Below are positions 46,011 through 54,691 of a DNA stretch of 64,000 bases, in pieces. The DNA lies in the NCBI GenBank assembly GCA_031549415.1, contig JAVBPU010000002.1:83202-147201 (forward strand). The letters run 5' to 3'. Origin of the DNA: Limiplasma sp031549415 (GTDB taxonomy: Bacteria > Bacillota > Clostridia > Christensenellales > Aristaeellaceae). The notes under the pieces are model-generated. The model saw nothing but the letters and a program-made list of their open reading frames with translations, did not search any database and was not told the origin of the DNA. A program made the position numbers and the translations under genes. The stretch's first letter is position 1. The number at the start of each line of letters is the position of its first letter.

Positions 46011-47303
46011 TCATCCCTGGGACGCGGCCAGGGCGGCGTCCAGGTCCGCCACCAAATCCCCCACGTCCTCCAGCCCAATGCTCAGCCGGATCAGCTCCGG
46101 CGCCACGCCGCAGGCGGCCAGCTCCGCTTCGTTCATCTGCCCGTGGGTGGTGCTGGCCGGGTGGATCACCAGGCTTTTCGCGTCCGCCACATTGGCCAGC
46201 AGGCTAAAGAGCCGCAAATGGTTGATGAATCTCCGCCCCGCTTCCACGCCTCCTTGGATGCCGAAACTTAAAATGGCCCCGGCCCCCAGGGGCAGGTACT
46301 TTTGCGCCCTTTCCCAGTAGGGGTCCTTTTCCAGCATGGGGTAATGCACATACTGCACCGCCGGATGGGCTTCCAAAAACCGCGCCACCGCCAGGGCATT
46401 GTCACAGTGCCGCCGCACCCGCAGGCTTAGGGTCTCCAATCCCTGCAAAATCAAAAACGCATTGAAGGGAGACAGGCAGGCCCCCAGCTCCCGCACCAGC
46501 TGCAGCCGCAGCTTCGTGGCCACCGGAGCGGCCTCCCTGGCATACACCCGGTTGCCGTTTTGCGGGTCCGGCTGCTCATAGGCCGGGAAGCGCCCGCCAG
46601 TGAAATCAAAGCTTCCCATATCCACCACAATGCCGCCAATGGCGGTCCCGTGGCCTCCGGCGTACTTGCTCAGGGAATGGATGACCAGGTCCACCCCCCA
46701 GGCCTTGGCGTCAAACAGCGGCGGAATGCCAAAGGTATTGTCCAGCACCAGGGGCAGGTGATGCCGCCGGGCGATGGCCTGGATGCCCTCAAAATCCGGA
46801 ATGTTGATGTTGGGGTTACAGATGGTTTCCAGATACAGCATGCGGGTCTCTGGCAAAATGGCCGCTTCCATGGTCTGCAAATCGTCCGGGGGCACAAAGG
46901 TGGTGGTGATGTTACTGATCTGGGGCAGACGTGTAGAAAGCAGCGTGTGGGTCCCTCCGTACAGGGTGGAGATGGCTACGATATGGTCCCCATGGCCGCA
47001 AAGGGCAAAGACCGCCGCCGTCACCGCCGCCATGCCGCTGGAAAATGCCACGGAAGCCGCCGCTTTTTCCAGGGCGGTCACCCGTTTTTCCAGCGCTGCC
47101 ACGGTGGGGTTTTCAATGCGGGTATAGGTGAACCCTTCCGTTTCCCCCGCAAACACCCCCGCCGCGTCCTCCGCCGAGGGGTAGCAATAGCTGGTGGTCT
47201 GATAGATGGGCATGGCCCGGGCGCGGGTCTCCTTGTCCGGATGCTGCCCGGCGTGCAGTTGCAGGGTGTCAAAGCCGTAGTGGGTGGGTCCTTCCATCTT
47301 CAT
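46011..47303 (-). CDS. metY: O-acetylhomoserine sulfhydrylase
   Basis: A 430-residue Cys/Met-metabolism PLP enzyme that makes homocysteine from O-acetylhomoserine and sulfide. FDTLQLHAGQHPD, QTTSYCYPSAEDA, YTRIENPTVAALE and IHSLSKYAGGHG (Schiff-base Lys) are all typical; the length of about 430 residues distinguishes MetY from the ~380-residue gamma-synthases. Start at 47303 (MKMEGPTHYG) with AAGGAAAGGGG upstream. First gene of the met operon, behind a leader with a terminator-like hairpin. Confidence 0.94.
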   Translation of the reverse strand: MKMEGPTHYGFDTLQLHAGQHPDKETRARAMPIYQTTSYCYPSAEDAAGVFAGETEGFTYTRIENPTVAALEKRVTALEKAAASVAFSSGMAAVTAAVFALCGHGDHIVAISTLYGGTHTLLSTRLPQISNITTTFVPPDDLQTMEAAILPETRMLYLETICNPNINIPDFEGIQAIARRHHLPLVLDNTFGIPPLFDAKAWGVDLVIHSLSKYAGGHGTAIGGIVVDMGSFDFTGGRFPAYEQPDPQNGNRVYAREAAPVATKLRLQLVRELGACLSPFNAFLILQGLETLSLRVRRHCDNALAVARFLEAHPAVQYVHYPMLEKDPYWERAQKYLPLGAGAILSFGIQGGVEAGRRFINHLRLFSLLANVADAKSLVIHPASTTHGQMNEAELAACGVAPELIRLSIGLEDVGDLVADLDAALAASQG

Positions 47304-47339
47304 GCCCCTTTCCTTCTGGCCCATGCTTCCATAAAAAGA

Positions 47340-47531
47340 AGCCCTTCCCTTGCGGGAGGGCCTCAAAAAATGCACAGCATTCAGCCACGTCCGCCAGGGG
47401 TACGCAAAAAGGCCATGCCGCGCATCCTCATGGGGCTCTTCATTGCCCATCCCTCGCTTCCTTCAAGCCCTTGCCAGCGGCAGATGCCACCAGATTGCCG
47501 CCATGGTATCAAACTTGCCCTGCTCTGTCAA
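47340..47531 (-). promoter_or_regulatory. met operon promoter and leader with terminator-like hairpin
   Basis: TTGACA (47526-47531), 17 bases and TACCAT (47503-47508) form a promoter. The ~190-base leader contains GCGGCA/TGCCGC pairing near its start and ends in a GCCCT(C)CC-GCAA-GGG(A)AGGGC hairpin followed by CTTCTTTTT (47340-47362), an attenuator-like terminator 40 bases before metY. I could not recognise a SAM riboswitch or T-box. A 16-codon frame (47381-47431) with three Met codons lies before the hairpin but lacks a ribosome site. Nothing else is seen in 47532-47702. Confidence 0.55.
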
Positions 47532-47702
47532 GGCTTCGCCGGTTTTTTTCTTGTTTTCAAAGCGCGAGCACAGCCACCTTGCGATGACAAGACTCCCAGC
47601 GCACCAAAGGGGACGATAGAACAAATTCCGAAAACAGAGCAATGGGATTTGCGAGAGATTTTTCCCTGGCGCTCAGCCGAGGGAGGGAGGCCTCCCCCTC
47701 CT

Positions 47703-48971
47703 TTAATGGCTGCCCCTCCCCGCCAGCAATCCGCTGGCAAAGGCAAACATCAAGTTGAATCCACCGCAATCCCCGTCCACGTCCAGGATTTCCCCGGCGG
47801 CATACAGCCCTGGCTGCAAACGGCTTTCCAGCGTGGCATCGTCAAAATCCTCTGCTTGGATGCCGCCTGCCGTTACCTGGGCGCTGTCAAAGCCCCGTAC
47901 CCCCAGCACGGGTAGGGGAAAATTCAACAGGGTTCCGGCCAGGGATTGAATGGCCTTTTCGGAAAGAGAGGCCAGGGGCCGGGCAAAATCCATAAACCCT
48001 GCGGCCAGTTGCAACGCCCGCGCCACCTGGGGCATTACCATCCCGGTGAGCCATTCGCGAAGGGGCTGGTCTGCCCGCTTTTTCGCCATGGCCCGCAAAT
48101 AGGCCGTGAGCTGCTCCTGGGTCATCTCTGTCCGATTTAGCTCCGGCCGCAGGTCCAAATGCAGGCTGCAGCCCGGCTGTACAAAGCGCGCCAGCTGCAT
48201 GGCCGCGATGCCGCTGACCCCGTCCTCCGCAAAGAGGGCTTCCCCCTCCGTCTGATGCAGCGTTTCCCCCGCCTCGCTCTCCAGCCGCAACACCGCCCGC
48301 ACCCGCTGGCCAGCCAGCCCTTGCAGGGGCTTTTTTTCTGTAAGCAGCGCGCACAGGGCGGGGCGTATGGGGGTGAGCCGGTGCCCAAAGGCGGTGAACA
48401 ATCCATAAGCGGTGCCGTCCGTTCCATGGGCCGGGGCGGCGGCTCCGCCTGCCGTAATTACCACCCGGTCGGCTTGGTATTTCCGGGGCAACAGCTCTAG
48501 GGGCCGCTGGTTCTTCTTGGCCCCAGGCGAAGCGGGCATCCCCTCCTCCGCATCCACCAGGAATCCCTCTTTCTGGCTTGTGATACCCAGGGCTCGGGTG
48601 CGGGGACAAATCTGGACCCCTAGCTGCTGGGCCCGAAGGCGGAGCGCGTCCACGGCCACAGCGGCCTGCAGCGCCGCCGGATAGCAGCGGCCTTCCTCCT
48701 CCTGGCGCAGGGGAACGCCCAGTTCCTCAAAAAATTGCGCCAACCGCCCATAGGGCATGTGGGTCAGCACCTTTTTGGCAAAATGCTCGTTTCCATAATA
48801 AACGGGAGGCCCGCTGTTGAGCAGGTTGCCCCGCCCATTGCCACTGACTCCCAGCTTTTTTAAGGTTTTTTCATTCCGCTCGAGCACTGTCACCCGGTGT
48901 CCCTGTTGCGCCGCCGCGATGGCGGCTGCCATACCTGCAGCGCCGCCGCCAATGATGAGGGTTCTGGTCAT
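47703..48971 (-). CDS. BaiN/HI0933-like flavoprotein (NAD(P)/FAD-dependent oxidoreductase)
   Basis: A 422-residue flavoprotein of the aminoacetone oxidase/HI0933 family. IIGGGAAGMAAAIAAAQ is the FAD Rossmann loop, VSGNGRGNLLN a family signature, and AAGEILDVDGDCGGFNLMFA holds the second FAD contact, quoted as GEILDVDGDCGGFN. Some members (BaiN) reduce bile-acid intermediates, but the substrate of most is unknown. No disulfide CxxC. It lies 33 bp after lplA on the same strand and may be read with the gcv operon. Confidence 0.86.
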   Translation of the reverse strand: MTRTLIIGGGAAGMAAAIAAAQQGHRVTVLERNEKTLKKLGVSGNGRGNLLNSGPPVYYGNEHFAKKVLTHMPYGRLAQFFEELGVPLRQEEEGRCYPAALQAAVAVDALRLRAQQLGVQICPRTRALGITSQKEGFLVDAEEGMPASPGAKKNQRPLELLPRKYQADRVVITAGGAAAPAHGTDGTAYGLFTAFGHRLTPIRPALCALLTEKKPLQGLAGQRVRAVLRLESEAGETLHQTEGEALFAEDGVSGIAAMQLARFVQPGCSLHLDLRPELNRTEMTQEQLTAYLRAMAKKRADQPLREWLTGMVMPQVARALQLAAGFMDFARPLASLSEKAIQSLAGTLLNFPLPVLGVRGFDSAQVTAGGIQAEDFDDATLESRLQPGLYAAGEILDVDGDCGGFNLMFAFASGLLAGRGSH

Positions 48972-49004
48972 GTTCCTTCCTTTCGCCCGCCGCGCCTTCT
49001 TGCA

Positions 49005-50045
49005 CTATCCCTCATTCACGTGCTCCCCGCCCCGGTCCAGCGCCTTCATCTTTCCGCAGATGAGCGCGCACACATCCCCTGCCATTTGCAGCAGGGCGGA
49101 ATCCGTCAGCAATTCCAGCTTTTGCTCAAACCGGCTGCCAATGGCGGAGATCAAATAGGGCGAGCCGGTGAGCGCCTGCTCGATCCGGGTGAAGAGGCTG
49201 GCCTCCATCGCGTCCGTGAATATCTTTGCGGCCCGGATGATGCCGCCTTCCACCAGCAGCTTCACTGTGACGCTTCCCCAGGGAAACTGCTCGCTGGTGG
49301 TGAAGCCGTAGGGAAGCGCCGCCGGGTAAATCCAGTTTTCGTCCTCAAACTGCTGGGAGACCCTCTCCAAGGTGGGGCCATCCAGCATGTATTCATCTAT
49401 GGTGGCGGGCATATGCTTGTAGATTTTGGAAAAAGCGTAGTACAGCGCTTTTTGCATATCCAGGATCGTCATATCCTGGCATTGCTCCCGCAGATTCACC
49501 ACCCGCTGGGACACATGGCCGGCGCTGTGCAGTTGCAGCTTTTGGGCCTGGGGCGTCAGCACCTTGCCCATCATGTCCAGGTTGCAGTCCACCAGCAGCG
49601 TGCCGTGGTGATAGGCGCTGCTGCCAGCCTTAAAAAAGGCGTTTCCATTGAACTTCCGCCCCTGGGTCTGCAAATCATTCCGTCCGCTGGGCTCCGCCCG
49701 AATGCCAAAGGCGTCCACTGCCATGGCCACCACGGACATCTGCCGCGCAATATCAAACTCCACCTTGGGCACAATGAGGGTAAAGTTGAGGTTGCCCAGG
49801 TCATGATACACTGCCCCGCCGCCGCTTAGGCGTCGGGCAATGCGCCCGCCGGACTTCAAAAACGGCTCCACCTTGCATTCATACCACGGGTTCTGATTGC
49901 GGCCAATCACCACAGAGTGTTTGTTTTGCCACAAATACAAAATGGCCGTGTCCTCTGGAAGGGTATCCATGAGGTGTTTTTCCACGGCTAAATTATGGTA
50001 GGGGTCAGTGCCCCGGGCAATGATGCAGGCGGTTCGTCTAATCAT
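49005..50045 (-). CDS. lplA: lipoate-protein ligase
   Basis: A 346-residue ligase that activates lipoate with ATP and attaches it to lipoyl domains; GcvH encoded upstream is the obvious target. RRLSGGGAVYHDLGN is the lipoyl-AMP binding motif and GRKFNGNAF carries a further active-site stretch. A C-terminal accessory domain (about 250-346) is present, as in the bacterial LplA type. Six bases after gcvPB, so it belongs to the glycine cleavage operon. The ribosome site is weak and lies inside the gcvPB end. Confidence 0.93.
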   Translation of the reverse strand: MIRRTACIIARGTDPYHNLAVEKHLMDTLPEDTAILYLWQNKHSVVIGRNQNPWYECKVEPFLKSGGRIARRLSGGGAVYHDLGNLNFTLIVPKVEFDIARQMSVVAMAVDAFGIRAEPSGRNDLQTQGRKFNGNAFFKAGSSAYHHGTLLVDCNLDMMGKVLTPQAQKLQLHSAGHVSQRVVNLREQCQDMTILDMQKALYYAFSKIYKHMPATIDEYMLDGPTLERVSQQFEDENWIYPAALPYGFTTSEQFPWGSVTVKLLVEGGIIRAAKIFTDAMEASLFTRIEQALTGSPYLISAIGSRFEQKLELLTDSALLQMAGDVCALICGKMKALDRGGEHVNEG

Positions 50046-50051
50046 ATACGC

Positions 50052-51476
50052 TTATGGGTCGTGCGGGGAATACCGCAAAACGGGGTTGCGGGCAGCGGCC
50101 ACCTCATCGGGCCTGCCGATGACGGCGTGCAGGGGTGTATGATGCATGCTCTCCGGGTCCTTTTTCAGCGCCTCCAAAATGCTTTCCATCACCTCCGCCG
50201 CCCGGTCAAGGGTCTCGCGGCTTTCGGTCTCCGTGGGCTCAAACATTAACGCCTCATGGACGATCAAAGGGAAGTACATGGTGGGCGGATGAATACCATG
50301 GTCAATCAGAGCTTTGGCCACATCCAGGGCGCTGACGCCGTATTGCTGCTTGATGTCCTCCAGGCAGAGCACAAACTCGTGCATGCAGGGCACGTCCTTG
50401 GCGGGGGTATAGCCGATGTCCTTGAGACGTTTCATCAGGTAGTTGGCGTTTAAAACCGCATGCTGGCCTACGGCCCGCAGATTGTCTCCTCCCAGGGTTT
50501 TCAGGTAGGTTAGCGCCCGCACCATCACGGAGAAATTGCCATAGAAAGCCTTCATTTGCAGCTTTCCGGGCTTGCCTGCGCTGGCCACGCCGGGCAGGTA
50601 AGGGGCCAGGGCCGCCTTCACGCCCACCGGGCCGCTGCCGGGACCGCCGCCCCCATGGGGGGTGGAAAAGGTCTTGTGGAGGTTCAAATGGGTGGCGTCA
50701 AAGCCCATGTCTCCGGGCCTTGCCACGCCCAAAATGGCATTGAGGTTCGCACCGTCATAATACAGCAAGCCGCCCGCACCGTGCACCAGGTCCGCGATTT
50801 GCAGAATATCCTTTTCAAACAGGCCCAAGGTGTTGGGATTGGTGAGCATGATCCCCGCAACTTCATCGGACAGCAGGCTTTGCAGCACCTCCATGTCCAC
50901 GCAGCCGTCCGGGCGGCTGGGCACGTTCACCACGGTATAACCTGCCATGGTGGCGCTGGCCGGGTTGGTGCCGTGGGCGCTGTCCGGCACCAAAAATTGG
51001 GTGCGCTTATGGTCGCCCCGGGCCTCATGATAGGCTTTGATGCACAGCAACCCCAGCAGCTCTCCATGGGCGCCGGCGGCGGGCTGCAGGCTGAAAGCGT
51101 CCATGCCGGTGATGGCGCACAGGTCCTGACTCAGCTCCTCTATCACCGCCTGGCAGCCCCGCACCGCGTGGGCCGGGGCCAGGGGATGGGCCCCCGCGAA
51201 TCCAGGAAGGGCCGCCACGGCTTCATGGAGGGCCGGGTTATACTTCATGGTGCAGCTTCCCAGGGGATAGAAGCCGTTGTTCACCCCGTGGGCCCGCTGG
51301 GCCAGCAAAGTATAATGGCGGGCCACGTCACATTCCGTCAGCTCTGGAAGGACCGGCGCGGCCTTGCGGCGGAAAGCTTCCGGCAAGGAGGTCACGGGTA
51401 CGTCTGAAGGCGGGATCACATCACTCCGCCGCCCAGGCACGCTTCGTTCATAGTGTAGCAAAACGGCTTCGCTCAT
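50052..51476 (-). CDS. gcvPB: glycine dehydrogenase (decarboxylating) subunit 2
   Basis: The C-terminal half of the P-protein as a separate 474-residue subunit. YPLGSCTMKYNP, SAHGTNPASATMAGY and HLNLHKTFSTPHGGGGPG (PLP lysine) are diagnostic. It pairs with gcvPA to decarboxylate glycine and load the aminomethyl group on GcvH. The start at 51476 overlaps the gcvPA stop by 4 bp (ATGA). Confidence 0.96.
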   Translation of the reverse strand: MSEAVLLHYERSVPGRRSDVIPPSDVPVTSLPEAFRRKAAPVLPELTECDVARHYTLLAQRAHGVNNGFYPLGSCTMKYNPALHEAVAALPGFAGAHPLAPAHAVRGCQAVIEELSQDLCAITGMDAFSLQPAAGAHGELLGLLCIKAYHEARGDHKRTQFLVPDSAHGTNPASATMAGYTVVNVPSRPDGCVDMEVLQSLLSDEVAGIMLTNPNTLGLFEKDILQIADLVHGAGGLLYYDGANLNAILGVARPGDMGFDATHLNLHKTFSTPHGGGGPGSGPVGVKAALAPYLPGVASAGKPGKLQMKAFYGNFSVMVRALTYLKTLGGDNLRAVGQHAVLNANYLMKRLKDIGYTPAKDVPCMHEFVLCLEDIKQQYGVSALDVAKALIDHGIHPPTMYFPLIVHEALMFEPTETESRETLDRAAEVMESILEALKKDPESMHHTPLHAVIGRPDEVAAARNPVLRYSPHDP

Positions 51477-52798
51477 TTTCCGCAGGCCTCCTTTACCCAA
51501 ACCGCCACCTGATCCAGGTCCGCCTTGGTGGCTTTTTCCGTAACGCACCAAAGCATGTCTCCCCCGGGCAGGGGCAAGCCGGACAGGATGCCTTCTTTTT
51601 CCAGCGCCTTTTCAACATCCTCCGCCCCAACGGGCAGTTTGGTAACAAACTCATGGAAGAAAGGCCCCTCATGGCGCAGCCCCACTCCCGGGATCTTGCA
51701 CAGCGCGTCCGCCAGATAGTGGGCTTTGGACAGGCAGTTTTCCGCCACCTGGGTCAGGCCCCCGGCCCCCAGGTAGGTGAGGTACACCCCGGCGGTCAGG
51801 GCGCAATGGGCCTGGTTGCTGCAAATGTTGCTGGAGGCCTTTTCCCGGCGGATGTGCTGCTCCCGGGCTTGCAAAGTCAACACAAAGGCGCGGCGGCCCT
51901 CCCCGTCCGTGGTCTGGCCCACGATGCGGCCGGGCAGCTTCCGCTGCAAGGCGGCCGTGGCGGTGATGAAGCCCAGGCTGGGCCCCCCAAAGGCCATGGG
52001 CAGGCCAAAGGGCTGGGCATCGCCGCAGACGATATCCGCGCCCACCTCCTTGCCACCCGGCAGCAGGGCCAGCGCCATGGGGTTGGCCCCCAAAATGCAC
52101 TTGACTCCGGCCTCCTTGGCCTCTGCAAACAGGCCTTCCACGTTTTCCAGCAGGCCGTAAAAATTGGGCTGCTGTACATACAGGCAGGCCACGTCCTCTT
52201 GCCGCAGCATCTCCCCCAGGGCTTCCCCATCGGTAACGCCGTTGTTTTCCGGCACGATGCGCAGCACGTCTCCGGTACCGTAGCAATAGGTTTCCATGGT
52301 CGCGATGGTGTCCGGATGGGCGGTGGCGCTCACCAGCGTAACGGTGCGCTTCCGCTCCCGGCACATGACGGCGGCCTCGGCTGCGGCGGAGGCTCCGTCG
52401 TATACCGAGGCGTTGCTGGCATCCATCTGGGTCAGCTCGCAGATGAGGCTTTGGAACTCAAAGATGGACTGCAAAATCCCCTGGGACATCTCCGCCTGGT
52501 AGGGGGTATAGGCGGTCACAAACTCTTCCTTGGCCGCCACCCGGCTGACGATGGGCGGGATGAAGTGATCATAGCAGCCCGCGCCCCGCAGGGTGAGGCG
52601 GTAGCTTTTGTTCTGGTCCGCCAAGGCCTTCATGGCGGCAAGGGTCTCCATCTGGCTGAGGCCCGCAGGCAACTCCATGGACCCTTGATAGAGAACGCTG
52701 TCTGGAATGGATGAAAAAAGCTCCTCTACACGGGAAAGCCCCAGGGCAGCCAGCATGGCTTGCCGCTCGGCCTCGGTGTGGGGCAGGTAATGGCCCAT
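51473..52798 (-). CDS. gcvPA: glycine dehydrogenase (decarboxylating) subunit 1
   Basis: The N-terminal half of the P-protein as a 441-residue subunit. It opens MGHYLPHTEAERQAML, with SFIPPIV-type motif (YDHFIPPIV), TAYTPYQAEMSQG, and ASVYDGASAAAEA characteristic of GcvPA. It lacks the PLP lysine, which is on subunit 2. The split form is usual in Firmicutes. GGAGGAACGGAT precedes the ATG. Confidence 0.96.
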   Translation of the reverse strand: MGHYLPHTEAERQAMLAALGLSRVEELFSSIPDSVLYQGSMELPAGLSQMETLAAMKALADQNKSYRLTLRGAGCYDHFIPPIVSRVAAKEEFVTAYTPYQAEMSQGILQSIFEFQSLICELTQMDASNASVYDGASAAAEAAVMCRERKRTVTLVSATAHPDTIATMETYCYGTGDVLRIVPENNGVTDGEALGEMLRQEDVACLYVQQPNFYGLLENVEGLFAEAKEAGVKCILGANPMALALLPGGKEVGADIVCGDAQPFGLPMAFGGPSLGFITATAALQRKLPGRIVGQTTDGEGRRAFVLTLQAREQHIRREKASSNICSNQAHCALTAGVYLTYLGAGGLTQVAENCLSKAHYLADALCKIPGVGLRHEGPFFHEFVTKLPVGAEDVEKALEKEGILSGLPLPGGDMLWCVTEKATKADLDQVAVWVKEACGK

Positions 52799-52827
52799 AT
52801 CCGTTCCTCCTATGGCTTGCGTGGGGT

Positions 52828-53205
52828 TTATTGCTTCTCTACAAAGGCCTGGTATTCCTCAGCGGTCATCAGGCCTTCTTTGTTGGTGATGTCGCCAATG
52901 CGGCAAAACCAAGCCTCATACGGCGCTTGGTTGATTTTTTCCGGGGCGTCCAGCAGGGCTTCGTTCACGTCGCGAACGCTGCCGGAAACCGGGCTGTACA
53001 CATCGCTAACGGCTTTCACGCTTTCCACATCCGCCAGGGCTTCCCCCTTGGTGGCGGTATCGCCCACCGTGGGCAGGTTCACAAACACCAAATCTCCCAG
53101 CTCGCTTTGGGCATAGTCGCTGAGGCCCATCAACGCGGTAGTTTCCTCTTCAAACAGGACCCACTCGTGGCTTTCGCTGTACATGCGGTCATTCTTGATT
53201 TCCAT
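52828..53205 (-). CDS. gcvH: glycine cleavage system H protein
   Basis: A 125-residue lipoyl carrier protein. DVESVKAVSDVYSPVSG contains the lipoylated lysine; YSESHEWV near the start and PYEAWF are family marks. It shuttles the aminomethyl group between P, T and L proteins; the L protein gene is not in this window. I chose the ATG at 53205 with AGGAGGG 7 bases upstream over the in-frame TTG two codons earlier. Confidence 0.96.
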   Translation of the reverse strand: MEIKNDRMYSESHEWVLFEEETTALMGLSDYAQSELGDLVFVNLPTVGDTATKGEALADVESVKAVSDVYSPVSGSVRDVNEALLDAPEKINQAPYEAWFCRIGDITNKEGLMTAEEYQAFVEKQ

Positions 53206-53234
53206 GGGCAATCCCTCCTAGGCTGTTCGCCTGC

Positions 53235-54335
53235 TTATTTTTTGCGGCTGTAAAAGGGCAGGGGCACCACTTCCGCCTCCACCGCTTTCCCTCGGATGTC
53301 CACCAGCAGCTTGCTGCCCACCGTCTGGTAAGGGGCCTCCACCAAAGCCATCGCCACCGGGGCGTCCAGCGTGGGGATGAAGGTGCCGCTGGTGGTCATG
53401 CCCACTTGCTTGTCCCTGTGCAGCACCGGGAAATGCTCCCGGGCGATGCCCCGCCCTGTGATTTTGAGACCGATGCGGGCCCGCCTGGGTTCTCCTGCCG
53501 CCTGCAAGGCCGCCTTGCCGATGAAATCCGGCTTCTCCATTTTCACAAAGTGGGAAAGGCCCGTTTCCAAGGGGGAGACCGTGTCATCCATTTCATGGCC
53601 GTACAGCGGCATGGCGGCTTCCATGCGCAGGGTGTCCCGGCAGCCCAGGCCGCAGAGCTGCAGCCCAAAAGGCTGGCCTGCGTTGGTAAGGATGTCAAAC
53701 AGCTTTTCTGCGTCCTCCGCCTTGGCGTACAGCTCAAACCCGTCCTCCCCGGTATACCCGGTGCGGCTCACCAGGCAGGGCACCCCGCCCACGCTCACAT
53801 CCTCCAAAAAACTGTAGTACTTTGCAGGAACCAGAGCCTCTTCCACCAACGTGCGCAGCAACGCTTCCGCCTTGGGGCCTTGCAGGGCCAGCTGGCAATA
53901 ACCGTCGGACACGTCGGCGATTTGCACCTCTCCGAACTGATGGGCCAGCATATGCCGTACATCCTTATGGCGGTTGCTGGCATTCACCACCACCAGGTAG
54001 CGGTTTTCCCCCCGGCAATAGACCAGCACGTCATCCACCACGCCGCCCTGGGCGTTGAGCATGGGGCTGTAACGCACCCGGCCCGGTTGCAGGCTGGTAA
54101 AATCATTGCACAGCAAGTTTTGCAGGTTGGCCAGCGCGTCCTTGCCCTCAAAAGTCACCTCGCCCATATGGCTGACGTCAAACAGCCCTACTCCTTCGCG
54201 CACGGCCTTGTGCTCCGCGATCACCCCGGCGGAATACTGCACAGGAAGATAGTACCCGGCAAAGGGGACGATCTTCCCACCATTGTCCACATGTTTTTGG
54301 TACAAGGGCGTTTTCAGAATGATTTGCTCTTCCAT
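53235..54335 (-). CDS. gcvT: aminomethyltransferase (glycine cleavage T protein)
   Basis: A 366-residue folate enzyme that moves the methylene group from GcvH to tetrahydrofolate and releases ammonia. VPFAGYYLPVQYSAG, LFDVSHMGEV and DVLVYCRGENRYLVVVNASN, quoted as RYLVVVNASN, are typical. First gene of the gcvT-H-PA-PB-lplA operon, under a glycine riboswitch and a consensus promoter. Start at 54335. Confidence 0.96.
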   Translation of the reverse strand: MEEQIILKTPLYQKHVDNGGKIVPFAGYYLPVQYSAGVIAEHKAVREGVGLFDVSHMGEVTFEGKDALANLQNLLCNDFTSLQPGRVRYSPMLNAQGGVVDDVLVYCRGENRYLVVVNASNRHKDVRHMLAHQFGEVQIADVSDGYCQLALQGPKAEALLRTLVEEALVPAKYYSFLEDVSVGGVPCLVSRTGYTGEDGFELYAKAEDAEKLFDILTNAGQPFGLQLCGLGCRDTLRMEAAMPLYGHEMDDTVSPLETGLSHFVKMEKPDFIGKAALQAAGEPRRARIGLKITGRGIAREHFPVLHRDKQVGMTTSGTFIPTLDAPVAMALVEAPYQTVGSKLLVDIRGKAVEAEVVPLPFYSRKK

Positions 54336-54368
54336 GGCCTTTCGCTCTCCTTCTTGGTTTCATGATCG

Positions 54369-54450
54369 AAAAAAATAGGCGCAGCCCCAGCCCTCCGTCG
54401 CTTGGCAAAAACGCCACAGCCCATGCCGTGAGCCTTGCGGCGCTGCGCCT
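54369..54450 (-). terminator. expression-platform terminator of the glycine riboswitch
   Basis: On the - strand AGGCGCAGC (54442-54450), at the very end of the aptamer, can pair with GCTGCGCCT (54377-54385), which is followed by A and seven T residues. The long stem contains inner pairs. The overlap with the aptamer's end suggests an ON switch: glycine binding would withhold the upstream arm and let gcvT be transcribed. Confidence 0.7.
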
Positions 54451-54525
54451 CTGTCTTTTCGGCCTGAAAGCTTCTCCAGTGGCCGCTGGAGGGCCTCTTC
54501 GGTGCACGGCTGCGCTGCTGAATGA
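54442..54525 (-). promoter_or_regulatory. glycine riboswitch (gcvT element)
   Basis: The - strand contains CACCGAAGAGG near the 5' part and TTTCAGGCCGAAAAGACAGAGG at the 3' part, here cited as TTTCAGGC and AAAAGACAGAG; these match the conserved blocks of glycine aptamers (CCGAAGG, CTCAGGCAAAAGGACAGAG). A variable CTCCAG/CTGGAG stem lies between. Only one aptamer is seen. It controls the glycine cleavage operon downstream. Confidence 0.82.
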
Positions 54526-54533
54526 TCAAAACC

Positions 54534-54562
54534 AGTATAAGCCAGCGGCCAAGGAATGTCAA
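54534..54562 (-). promoter_or_regulatory. gcv operon promoter
   Basis: TTGACA (54557-54562), a 17-base spacer and TATACT (54534-54539), a near-perfect housekeeping promoter reading into the glycine riboswitch. Confidence 0.88.
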
Positions 54563-54691
54563 TGAAAAAGGGCCTTACAGGGCTTGTAGGAGGAAAGGCG
54601 GGCTTCTTTTGGCTTTCAGCGAAAGTGGTAAAATCCGGCGTTTTTTGGTATACTGTTTTTTAGATTCTTTTTTGGGAAAGTAGGTGGCGGC

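Noticed and set aside
47304..47500. SAM-I riboswitch or T-box upstream of metY
   Set aside because: Neither the SAM-I core nor the T-box TGGNACCGCG sequence could be found by eye on the - strand; left as an unclassified leader.
46560..47915. 451-codon + strand frame across metY and its leader
   Set aside because: Crosses metY, the leader hairpin and the flavoprotein end; no coherent domain.
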